From the NCBI GenBank assembly GCA_022113835.1, contig JAILWY010000026.1, positions 6,103,001 through 6,167,000 on the forward strand: a stretch of 64,000 bases of DNA. The letters are read 5' to 3'. Within the stretch, counting starts at the first letter, position 1. Each line of letters opens with the position of its first letter. Under the pieces are notes generated by a model that did not search any database, was not told the DNA's origin, and saw nothing but the letters and a program-made list of their open reading frames with translations. A program made the translations under genes and the position numbers. Positions 1-11,900 of this stretch are shown in pieces. The stretch comes from Atopsyche davidsoni (lineage: Eukaryota > Arthropoda > Insecta > Trichoptera > Hydrobiosidae).

Positions 1-433
1 ATATAAATCATATTCAAACATATTCAGATTTTACTCATATTACTAAAGCAAAATTATAATTGATCAATCATTCGTATCGAATTACGCCTTACTTTTTTTA
101 CGAGATGATCGTTTTACACAATTCGTATTTAACATACTAGAATAAAAGACATACTTACATTTATGAAAAACTTTTATAATATTATAATATGAATCCACAG
201 CGCAAAAACGATAGATGCATTCAGATAATTTAAACTGACAAAGTAGTATGATATAATTTTAAAAATTTATTATTTGTATGGTTATTCTTTGGAATTCAAC
301 TAAAAATAATATTCTAACGGCTTCGCTTTATTTTTATAATAATATTAATTTAATTTTTGGCAGCAATATTATATTATGTATACTAATTCTCATTTCGTTG
401 AATCATCTATAACGCAATCAATAAGTTGAGCTT

Positions 434-440
434 TATATAA
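434..440 (+). promoter_or_regulatory. TATA-box-like sequence
   Basis: A tatataa motif sits about 160 bp before a locally GC-rich patch (593-760). It could be the core promoter of an upstream transcript or of a degraded retroelement. TATA-like strings are common in DNA this AT-rich, so the call is weak. Confidence 0.15.
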
Positions 441-1581
441 ACCCACAACTCGATAGTCCATACCAATCAGCTCCAAAGCAATTCAGCACAAAAGCTTTAA
501 TATTATCGAGTAACTAAATATACGACAAGAAAGCGAAATCATACAAGTCTCCTCACATCATTGAATTTGACCGTTCAACAATCCGAGCTAACAAGACTTC
601 CCTGCCACCCCTGTGAGGATCTCGGCCTCCCTGAAGGTGCCCCATCTCGCCTGCGGTCTGCGGCAACCCACCCCCGGGGCTCGTAAGCCAGTGCAGTTCG
701 GAGAAGCCTTAAACAACCCCTGCATACAGTCTTTGCCACTGCTAATCATCCCCCTCGTATCATAATATCAACTGTTGTTGTTACACGTACCATTTCGTGT
801 GTTCCAGTACTCGCGTGCTAGGTTTTGCATACGTTTTAAGATGTCGGCTTACGACCTGTTACTAACCAAAAAATTGCTTCAAAATATTTGTTAAATTTTA
901 TTCAATCTACATAAAAACATAAAAAACTAACTAATATTGTAGAATATTTATATAAATATTCTATACATACATATACATATATTTATGATTTACTATAAAA
1001 ATACATTCGAACGGTTAACAAGTCAGTTTTGATCTGTATTTTTATTGACATTAAATTTATAATGTGGTAATATTATATTTTCATCTAAAATTTAAAAACT
1101 TACCTAGAATCCAAAATTTATGTATGAATCTTTAAACTATTTATAATATAAAAATGCATATAATTATATTAGGTAAAGATGTACTTAAGATTCTCCTAAA
1201 ATATCAATAATAAACTTTATCAAAGTACGCAAACAAAATAACCAATGAAAATATCATGAAGCCAACTCAATTTTCTTTAATTTCATATAGTTTTTTTACC
1301 ATTACTTCAAATGATAAGTGAACCGCGAGGCACTCGCGCCAGTACTCCCCGTCAATTATATAGAAATCATGCCAACGAGCTTTCACGGCTCCAAGCAGAG
1401 GGGGCCGGGGCTAATTCATATATAATTCACTGGGTTACATGGCAGAACAAAATTAAAGATTTTTTACTCAGTATTATTTTCCATACTCAGCTTTAATTTT
1501 TAGTTAATATTTTATTCACTAGAATCCTTTAGTATGTATTTTTTTTTATTTACTATCGAGACCTTAGGCTTAGTTACTTAG

Positions 1582-1640
1582 TATAATATACACACACACA
1601 TATATATATATATAAATACATGTATGTGTGTGTATTATAT
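1582..1640. repeat. CA/TA/TG microsatellite forming an imperfect hairpin
   Basis: A run of CA repeats, then TA repeats, then TG repeats. The CA arm is complementary to the TG arm, so the tract can fold back on itself. Confidence 0.7.
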
Positions 1641-1850
1641 AGTATCATATCCATTTCTATATATTTTAAAGTCAGTAAATAAACAATAACACTTTCTAAT
1701 TTCCTTTGATAAAAATTCAATTATCTAATATTATATTGTTGAACTTATATAATTTTAAATTATGTAAGACTTTTTTTTGTGAGCACAAAAAAGTTTTTAA
1801 TATTAAAATACGAATATTAAATATTATCTTAAGTCGTATTGTGAAACTAG

Positions 1851-1856
<6 letters not shown>

Positions 1857-1885
<29 letters not shown>
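1857..1885. repeat. (TA)n microsatellite
   Basis: About 29 bp of uninterrupted TA repeat. It runs into a GC-richer segment (about 1887-1925) with a small inverted repeat (ctccac/gtggag) and then poly(T). This layout resembles the tail of a short interspersed repeat, but I cannot name a family. Confidence 0.7.
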
Positions 1886-1887
<2 letters not shown>

Positions 1888-2911
1888 CGGGTGCCTCTCC
1901 ACAGTGGAGGTTGGCAACCATTTCACTGAGCATATATTTACATATACTTACATATATTTTTTTTTTTTTCTTTTTTTTTTTATACATTGTCTATGGTCGC
2001 CCAGTGAGCCATTAGCAATCGTCGAGAAATTCCTTTGCATTAAGCGTTCTATTTTCAATGATTTTATGTAAACAAAGTTTTTCCAAACAAACGAGCGCTA
2101 TTTAAAGTTACGTCAAACTGCATACAAATCAGGAGCTCTGTTTGCTTTTAGAAAGTTTGGCTTTAATTTGCTTTCATTTCAACGTGTTTTCAAACTTTTT
2201 TAATTAAAACCATTTTGGTAAATACGGATAACCAGCAATGAGGTACATTATATCATTCATTTTATGCTAGTTTAACGTTAACACAGGATTAAATTCCACT
2301 TTTTTACATTTATAATACTATAACCGCTGTTTTTTTTTTTAATACGTAAATTAAGCTCTAGCAAAATATGTTAGTTCGAGTAAGTGTAGGAATATGGATA
2401 CTTTAATGATTAGTTGGTAACTATCCCTTGCGCTTTGGCAGTAGTCTCGCTTCTGTTGATATCCTTCTGTGCGGTGTGTTCTTGTCGTTGACCTCCACCT
2501 CCAGTCTGTTCTGTACAGGTAGGTAAATGTAACGGGGGAGTCGCCGCCGTAGACGACGGGCTAGCGGCAGGGATGACGGTCGATCGTATCGAAAGTATTT
2601 TTTGGGGTAAACCGTACGCTAGATGAAACAAAGCAACATTTTTTGCCAGAAACCTACGTGCGGCTTAACTCGAAAGATATGTGGAGTGTTTGTTTGATTT
2701 TTCCATAAGTTACTTCACAATATCGGAGAGATAATTGCCTTTCGTTCGATTGTGATAATATTTTCGCAGTAAATTTTTGACTAAGAGGAATTGCAATCCT
2801 CGAGAGTAAACAGTACCGCGAGCCTGAAACTACGTACGGTCTTTGAACTAAAACAAAAAATGTTGCTCTTGTTCTAGGTCCAGTTCGATTCCTTCGACTC
2901 AAACAAATTTA

Positions 2912-5900
2912 ATGCAATTGAAAAAGCGAAAGCTCGATTCGGCCAATGAATTAGATAACAAGGCGAAGAGCATGGGGCCCGGGAGGGGGAGGGGCGGGGG
3001 GGACGAGGGCGGGGAAGACAGGGGGGCGGGGGGCGCGGGCGAACCGGGAGGCGCGGGGGGGAAGCGGCGCCGCCGGCCCGGGGACGAGATCGAGCCCGAC
3101 CAGGCGGGCGCGCCCCTGCCTCAGAAGAAGCGCAGCCTGCCCGCCGCGCTGGCCGCCCAGGCCGCCCACAGCCCGGCGCGCAAGCTCAAGGCCGACGGCC
3201 AGCCCGAACCCGAGGACGACGAGATGCTCATCCGCGAGACTCAGGCCGCCCTGCGCAGTCTGTCCGGCAGCTGGCCCCACGATCAGAGGGCGCCCTCCGC
3301 TCGCCCCGAACCCGAGGACTCGCCCGCCTTCGAGAACCTCTTCGAAGACAAGAAGGCCGCCGTCAAAATGTCCCCCTCCTCCGCTTCCACGGCTTCCTCC
3401 TCCGGCAGCGTGGACGCCTCCTGCTCTCTTAAAGACGTCATCACCCTCAGAGACCAGCAGGCAGAAGGTAAAAATAAGAATTCTTCCAAACTAGATAGCA
3501 AATTATCAAATAGAGCGAGACGAATCGAGAGGGACGGAGACGCGTCCGGAGATCGAAGCGACTCCCCGAAGCCGCGAGACGGGTACTCCTCCCGATACGA
3601 ACCGCCCGACTTCGACGAGCTCGTGGACGACTCCTCGAACGACCTGGAGATAGACATGTCCGAGCCCAGCGACGGTCGGGAGGACGACGAGAGATCCGAG
3701 GGACGACAGAGGCGGAGGTCGGAGGACAGAAGAGAGGGAGGTAACCCCCGACAGTCGCTATACAGCGCTTACAAAGCGGCGACTTCCTCGCACCCGTTCT
3801 CCTCGCAATCGGCGTTTCGGCCGCCGGCGGAGACGGGCAAGTTGCGAGCGGGGCCGGGCCCGTACGGCGCGGAAGCGACCTTCGTGGGCTACCCCGAGGG
3901 AGTGACGATATCGCACCAGGCGGAGCGGGCCGAGCGGGCGGAGCGGACGGAGCGGACTGCGCCCAAGGTCGAGGAGAGCGCGCCGGCGCCGGGGCTGGGG
4001 CTGGGGCCGGGGCCGGGGCTGGGGCCGGGCGCGGGCGCCGCGCACAAGCAGTACACGGTGCTGCAGCCGGCGGGCGCGGGCTCCCGGGCGGCCACGGCCC
4101 TCCAGGAGGCCGCCCGCGGCGCGCCGCCCGTGGCCGCCGTCTGCGCCCCGCACCCCCCGCCCGCGCTCTCCCCCGCCAGCCTCTCCAGAGGTGAGCATCC
4201 CCCATCTCCCCAGCGGGACTCCGCGGCGACTTCACTAACACCCGAAACTTCCCGTCGATTTGTTTTTCAATTGCATTAAATCAATGGCTCACCGAATCGT
4301 GAAACTACTCTCAATCCCTGCAGCGATTCCTAACCGCAGACCACCCGCCCAACGATTTGACAAAATCGTGCAATGTTGACTCTTCTTGTCCAAAAATCAT
4401 ACTTATTGATTGAATTCACTCTATTGCATATTGATCTTGCGATGCAAAATACAGAACTATGCGTCTTTTGCAAATAACCTCACGTTTGCTCGTCAGCAGC
4501 TCCGGTGCAGCGCCTAATTACGGTCCAAGAAGCTCTCGTTTGTCTTGTGAATACTTTTAACTAGTCCTGCCAAGTTTTGCAGGCTCTCCGCTTCGGAGAC
4601 TTACGGAGACAGTCAGAGTCAATACGGACCCGCTGGCGGCGTGATTACCGCCTCGGGTCGCCCCGCGCTCTTCGCTAACTTTGCTTAATAGTTCACCTGG
4701 GTTTTCAGTGATTCAGCATGTATAATTTTTACCATCTTTTTTTAAGCCCTTGCATTAATTAGTAATGTTTATTTTGAATTGGTACGAGTAATTATTAAAT
4801 AGCGTAATTTAAAATACTTGACTTATTTATAAAGTAGTTTTTTATCAAAGAAATATGTTTTTGGTATTTCTACGTGAAAAACAAATCTAATGAAAATATT
4901 AATTTAAGTCTGTATTGTAGCTTCTAAAAAAAAAACGTTAATGTGCTTATTATAAAAATAGTTTTACAACTAAAAACTCCAAGAGAATAAGAGTACAGAG
5001 AATATTTCCCGAATAATAAGCGATAACATAACGTTATATTGTTTACTGCGCTACGTAACTTTGGCAATATTTGGTTTATGCCGTCGCCAATAATACAAGT
5101 TCTTTTGTTAGGCTTCGATTGCTTTCAAAGCTGCCTCCAGCCTTGTAAATATTTGGTGTTATATTATAACTCATTGTTACTTTATTAGAACAAACCATTA
5201 CGTAAAGAACTCGCAAACGTGAAACCTTAAAAATTCTTAAATTATGTTTCAACGCTTTTCTAAACTTTGCTGTGGGAAAGCTCATTTCGAAATTCAATTC
5301 ATGGAATATGATATTGATATGATAATATTACACGAGAAATCCATTTCCACGAATTCAAACTCACTATGTACTCAGCCAGAGAAACCTCTATCTGCATTAC
5401 GTTCCAAAGGAAACATTAAACATTACCTCCAGCGCGAGCCCTATACGGTCCCGGAAAAGTCTACGTATCCCTTGTGCAAGACAAACACTGCTGCTCCAAG
5501 AAAATAATTTCAAAGCAGACAGACTCAATTAGGAATTTCATATGCGTTGATTTGTTAAATATACATGCATTTGCGAATGCAATTTAGTAGTTCCAGCGAG
5601 GTAAATATATATCAAATTTCGTCGCAGTCGTTTAAATTTCTGTTTGAGTTTATTTCGCTCCAGACTTTGTAAGAGTTGTTATGTAAACAGTATAATGTAG
5701 TCTCGATTGAGCTCCACTTTGTAGTATACATTTCGTTACGTTTTATAGCTCTCGAATAAATTCATTTGCGTTATTATGAAATGTTTTTGTTTATTGAGCA
5801 TTTTTTTTTTTTTAACTCTTATATAATTGAAATAAAGGTTTTAGGTGTCGACGGCGCTTATGCATTGCACTGTGAAAATAGCTTTGAATAAATCGATCTT

Positions 5901-8900
5901 TGAATGATGAAAATGTTTAAATGAACGGTACGCTCGGCACTTTGCGTAGTACGTTTGAAGGCTGTATATTTTCGGTTCTCTCTGGGGCGGAGGGAGGGGG
6001 GGGGAGCGAAAGAAACGGAGCAAAAGAAAGAAGGCCTCGGCGCGGCGGCGCGTCCCGCCCTCCGCCCGTCCGCCTATCAGCGCGCCGCTCCAGGAAAAAT
6101 CGTTCCGCTTCTTTTTGTACACAAAAAGAAACCGCAACTGTTGGCGGGCCGGGGCGCGGGGCCGGGGCTACTGCGCAGATCAAATGTCAATCCGCCCCCG
6201 CCCACGTGTGCCCAGGAGGTCCGTTTCCTTGCCTCGCGTTCTTTTCGGGCTTTCATCCGCCCACCTGGCGAGGTGGGTGGGACGGGCGGTAAGCCCTCGT
6301 GAATTATGTATGCGGATGCGGATACGCCTTGTACGGCTGCCGGTGTGGAAAGGCTTTGAGTGCTTCCCGGTATGCTGGCGGTATGGAGCCAGTGCCGAGC
6401 TTAGCCGTTCTTCTGTGCCCGTTAATTTTTGTGATTTCATCCGTGCTCGTGCTCGTGGATTTGATTCGATGAAAAATTCTGCAAATGAATATTCTGAACG
6501 TTGGTTTGTATTTTTGGTTATGTAATTTAATCATTTTTACACCTACTGCTGAAATTTATCAAAATATAATTACTTCACACGTAAATGTTGCTCGCGTGGC
6601 AAACTGTATTTGCCAAAAATTGAAATCTTGGTTACGTTTTATTAATATTAAATTATTAATTACAGTTTGCATATGTAGTTTTGAACGCAAGTGTGTGTTT
6701 ATTTAATTGAATACAACGCTAGCATGAAAATTTAATGCGATTGTGTAATCTAATTTACAATATTAGGATTAACAAATAACTTACTTGTGTATTGTCTGGT
6801 AAATGTAATTTGTAATATTTTTCATATTTTAAATCATATAATTACAAAAATATTTAAACCTTTTTGTTATTCCCGGAGAAGACCGTAAAAACCACCACGG
6901 GTTGAATTTTCTTGTTTTTGTGTGGATATATGGTGAAAACCATTATTTTTTAAATAATTATTTATCGTGTGATTTATGAAAAATCTTAATACCTAAGATT
7001 TTTTTTGAAATATAGGTATTTCATAACTAGACATAAGTTTTGCATTTCGAGTTTTCTGAGATATTGCAGTGTATTTCGACATGAAGAACGTCTTTTCTAA
7101 AAATAATTGCATAAAAAAACTGAATATTTATTTAAAAATCAATTTCAATCATTTGACATTAAGTTTGTAGGAAAGAACATTTTTGGAGACTTCCAACCTT
7201 TAAAAATTTACTCTACCGTCGTCAGTATGATAAAACACTCGGTTGTTAAACAATAATTAGTTGTATTTTGTGATCCGACTATAATTGAAACTAGTTAGGT
7301 TAGTAATTTTTTAAAAAAGTGACATATTTCTAAGTTATAACACTGACGAATCTTCACCGTCCAAATGCCATCAAAAAATATATAATCCAAACCCAAATAT
7401 CATTTTCATTTCAGTCAATATGTAGTATTAAACATTTTCATTTTCTTGTTATTAATCTAAATGTGAATATTTCAGGTGGCTTATTTTGTGTTTTCTATGT
7501 GTATTTGCAGAAGGCAACAAGTGTCCCACCCCCGGCTGCCATGGACAAGGCCACGTCACGGGGCTGTACTCCCATCATAGGAGGTTCGAATCCCAGTTCT
7601 TACAATAACATATTTAATCCGAAGAAAAATGTATTGTACGGTGATAATACTCGATGCAGCCTATTTAAAAAAAACACTAAATATTAAAGTCATTAGACAA
7701 TCTTTTCATTCAAAAGTCAATACCTATATATTGTACTATGGATTTTTTTAACAGATTATTAGTATAATAAAAATATATTAAATATAATGCTAAGTGGTAA
7801 TATATAATATATGGACTATTGCGGCATATTTTTTTTATGGTGTATCATTTGAAGGAATTCATGTTAGCTCACCTGATTCTTGTATCAATACAGTGCAAGT
7901 CACGTTACGTTCCGTTCCGTGATGTGTAATTGTACCTGGCCGCTGTTTGACCGCGCCCTTGCTTGTGTCTGCTTGCAGCTTGTCCGGCTGCCCACGGAAG
8001 GACAAAGTCACCCCAGAGAGTGAGTACTTCATCTCTATCTATACAATATCATCGCTTTGCTTCTTTTCATATTATTTTGTAGAGTATTTTAAATATTCTT
8101 GGCGGGGTAGAGAGCAGTCATTCGCAGTAATGTGCAGTACACTTAGTCATTATTGTTTTACCCAGACAGTAGCTACCTTTGCGATATTTTATTTACATTA
8201 TTATTTTGTTTTTTTTTCGTTTGTCGATCTGTCCTCCCCGCAGAGCACGGTCCCCGCCCCGCCCCGCCCCGCCCCGCTAGATGACTGAGTATAGCCAACC
8301 CTGGCCGCGCAGGTAACCTCGGGTCTGTCATTTTTTTTTTATCATTTACTTATTGTTTTGTTACTTTGTTTTTCTTTTCGGAAACGAATCGAGTCTCGAG
8401 GAAGGAATCGGTAATTTTTTTTACATTTTTGTTTTGTTTTAGTTACTTAATTGTATTAATCAACTCTCTACCCGCTGTGTTGAAGTTTGTTTTTATCTTA
8501 AATTTATAATTTGTTTTGTTTCATTATTGTTTGCGTTTATTATGTTTTCGAGTGGCGTTTGATCGTGAACTAGATTATTACTGTTTACCCTTTTCCGCGA
8601 TTGTCGATTGTACACCCGCGCGACAGTGAATTGCGTTTTCCTCGACCCGCCATCGGCGGAGGTCCTGAGACTCTGGGCGATCGACGTCCGACCTCGCCGG
8701 AGGGCGCCGCGCCGAGCTCGCGGCGCCCCGAAATTACAAATCGCAATCGAGAGACATGTGGCCGCGTTGCTTATACTCACTCACTTGGCTTGTCAGTCCT
8801 GGCGATGCATGAGACGATCCTGAAGTGCCCCACGGAAGGCTGCAACGGTCGCGGTCACGTCAGCTCCAACAGGAGCACCCACCGCAGTCTGTCCGGCTGC

Positions 8901-11900
8901 CCCACGGCCGCCGCCCGCAAGGCCGCCGCCCGAGACCAGCGCCAGCACGCCGCCCTGCTCAGAGCGCGCTCGCCCCACGCCGCAGGTACCCGCTTCTCGA
9001 CACCCGCCCGCCCCCCGAGTCTCGCGTGATCACTTTTGGTTGTTCCCCGAGTCGGCCCACAAGAGATGTCATCCGTTTTGTGCCATTGACTGTTATATAT
9101 TTTTTTAATTCTTCCGAAAATTCACGTTAAACATTCCAATACGTACGAATTCATATAATGAACCAAAAATGACCACACGGAACGCACAAAGAATCTTATA
9201 TTCAAAATTATAGCTTTATTATCACATTTATAAAGATTTCAACTTGTAGTATAAATTATTATATAGACTTTTATAGATATACATAAAAACCTGGTTAGAA
9301 AAGTAAATCTGTATATACCGTACACATGTTTTTACTTGCATACCTATCGTCTATATTATCATATATACTCCAATCTATCGTTTATTGCCTTATCGAATAA
9401 AGTATATACTTTTTCTTTCGGATTATTACGATAATACCTTAGTAGGCCACAGGTCTAGTGAACTGGTCGGAAGTATCGTACGTCAATTACTATTTCGTTT
9501 TAATGATCTTAAGCCAGCTTTTTAAACTATTGCTGGGTATTGACCTAATTCATTTTATTCTACAGAAAATCCATTAACACACAACATCTAGGTTATAATT
9601 GAAATAAAACTATTTTATCTATAAAGTTCATTAAGAAAATATAAAAAAGGAAACTTAGCCATAAATATAGCGAATGTGCACAATAAAACTGAGCATTATC
9701 AGAGTGTCATAAATATATTCGTTTCCTACACGTGATGACTTTATAAAGCACGTGTGATCGTTTTTCTCTAACAAATCTTGTGGTATGCTTATACAGTTTC
9801 TAGCGGACAATCCGACTTCAGCCCTACTCGCGGCAGCCTAGGGCGCGAGCCGCCCCCGCGCTATCCGCCTCAACCGCACTCGGCTGAACCGCCCTCCTCT
9901 TTTTACGGCTCTAAGCCCTCCACCACCTGCGCCCCGATCAAGCGGCCCAGGACACCTGTCAGTCCGGTGCCTCCCAAAGACCTGCTCGTCCCCAAGACCG
10001 AGCACGAGGCGCGTTCCTGTCGGTCCACCCCACCCGCTCCCCTCCCTCCGCGTCCGGGATACGACTACCTCAACCAGGACTCCAACTCTTCCTCCGCCTC
10101 CAGCATGGAGACCATGGCGGCTAGGGGTGCGCCCCTGCAGCAGGGTCCGCCGCCGCCCCCCGGCTACGGCCCCCCCGAAGCGCAGCGCTCCCCCTACGAG
10201 CACGCTCCCCCGCCCCCCGAGGACGCCTACGTGCGCTCTTACGCGCAGATGAACGAGCTCGGAGGCCTGGCACGCCCGGTCGTGAGCTACTCGGCCGACA
10301 TGTCCGGTCGCGCTTACGAGGCGCATCGGGCCTACGAGAGCGGCGCCGGCGCTTTCGACCGCTACGAGCCTTCCGGTGGCGGCCCCGGCGGCGCAGGCGG
10401 CGCTTGCGGCCTCCAGCAGCGGGTGCCGTATCCTTACATGGCCCCCCTGGAGGAAGCGGACCGCTATCAGGACCATCCGCTCCCTCCCGCGCCGCTGCTC
10501 AAGTCCGACCACTCGGAGCCGGAGCAGAACTCGGGCCCCGTATACCCCAGGTAACGCCGCCGAAGCGAGCGACCGTCTCCTTTCGTCCGATACCCTCTTG
10601 CCGTAAATTTTCTGTCAAATCACCTTATTGAGTACACCGATCTCCCACACTGAACTGACCCGTGCGCGACCCGGAGAAGCTGATGTCACCCGAGGACCGC
10701 CGTTACGCTCTCGTCCTCTCGATACAATATGTCAAAATTAAGTAAAGACCGACCTCGGGAAGCCGGTCGCCGCCGGTCCCGGCGACCGGCATCAGCCTCT
10801 CCGCGCCGCGACGTGACCGTGACTGATCTGTGGCCGCTTGCAGACCCATGTACCACTACGACCCGTCGAGCGGCGCCGTCCCTCCGGGCTTCTCGGCCAT
10901 CAACCTGTCAGTGAAGATCGCCGCGGCGCAGGCGCAGGCGCAGGCCCAGGCGCAGATGAAGGGCGGCTCTCCGTCCCCGCGCGAGGGGCCCGTCATGGAC
11001 CTGTCCACCTCCAACATCACCTCCACCAGTCCCCAGGTCAGCACCTCCACTCACTAATCACCGAGCGATCGCTGCCGAGTAGAGCTCGAATCGCTTAACG
11101 CTAGCCTAACTTGACTCATTGCTGCTAAGTTAAGATATTTCGAGCGGGATCCGCAACATCTCCCGATCGCTCGCCTCGGTTCAGCCTGGATTTCCGGGAG
11201 CAGTAGTCCCTAACTGAGCCCTTTCTGTCGCAGGGGGCGTACGCGTCGCCGCAGTACGTGGCGCGGGGGGCGCGCGGGTCCCCGGGGGGCGGCTCCCCTC
11301 ACGGCCACCTGGCCGCCAGCCCGCAGGTGCCCTCGCCGCAGGGGCAGACCCTGGACCTCAGCGTGTCGCGCCTGCCGCACGGGTCAGTTCAGTTAGCCCA
11401 CCGACCACCCGCGTGTACTCAATACCCGACTATTGCATAATGCCTGCCTGTATGCCTTTACTGTATGCCTGATACCTCCTATGTGCAAATATATGTTCAC
11501 AACCCTTTACTACTTTTAACTTATTCTTGACATAAAATTAAAGTGTTGTGTCTATAATCTAATTTTTCATTTTCAAATATATTTCAACTCTTCGTCTCTT
11601 CGATGACTCGTTGATCAGAGTTTTGACAAAGTGCCCTGCAGTAAATAAAGCTTTTTTTCTGTGGACTAAGCAGTGATGCTTGGTGCAGGGCCCGAGGTTT
11701 CCCCGGAGCGGTGGCCGCCTACAGCCGCGAGTCCACCCCCGACAGCGGAGGCTCCCACCCTTACCTAGACGCCTACCATCGAGACCCCGCCGGTGAGTAC
11801 AGACGTGTCTATATGCTGACTAGTAAGGAATCAGTGCAACAATACTCGACATTAACTCATTTTGCCGTTGTATTCAGGTAATAAAATATTATCCCCGAGC

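Larger units (their letters stand above)
1..2911. other. AT-rich 5' flank of the Myt1-like gene, no gene seen
   Basis: No convincing coding exon is visible. The stretch is AT-rich apart from a GC-rich patch at about 593-760 and another at about 1318-1410. It also holds microsatellite DNA at 1582-1640 and 1857-1885 and poly(T) runs near 1958-1980. The upstream part of the Myt1 transcript (5' UTR and possibly a non-coding exon) should lie here, but I cannot place its start. Confidence 0.6.

Noticed and set aside
1311..1496. 61-codon plus-strand ORF
   Set aside because: No recognisable family, no splice context, and amino-acid use typical of random sequence; at most a repeat fragment.
2951..4198. 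Other minus-strand ORFs of 68-146 codons over the same exon
   Set aside because: GC-driven open frames without recognisable domains; shadows of exon 1.
3447..4241. 264-codon minus-strand ORF opposite Myt1 exon 1
   Set aside because: It is Arg/Pro/Ala-rich low-complexity sequence, as expected from the antisense of GC-rich coding DNA, and it lies opposite a well supported exon.
5921..6525. Overlapping plus- and minus-strand ORFs of 86-136 codons in Myt1 intron 1
   Set aside because: They arise from a CpG-rich block, are low complexity, and no phase-compatible splice pair would include them in the gene.
7582..7595. tRNA B-box-like ggttcgaatcc at the exon 2 donor
   Set aside because: It overlaps a clearly coding finger exon and has no matching A box or cloverleaf upstream, so it is a coincidence rather than a tRNA or SINE.
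9838..10512. 224-codon minus-strand ORF opposite Myt1 exon 5
   Set aside because: Shadow of the plus-strand coding exon, with no domain pattern.
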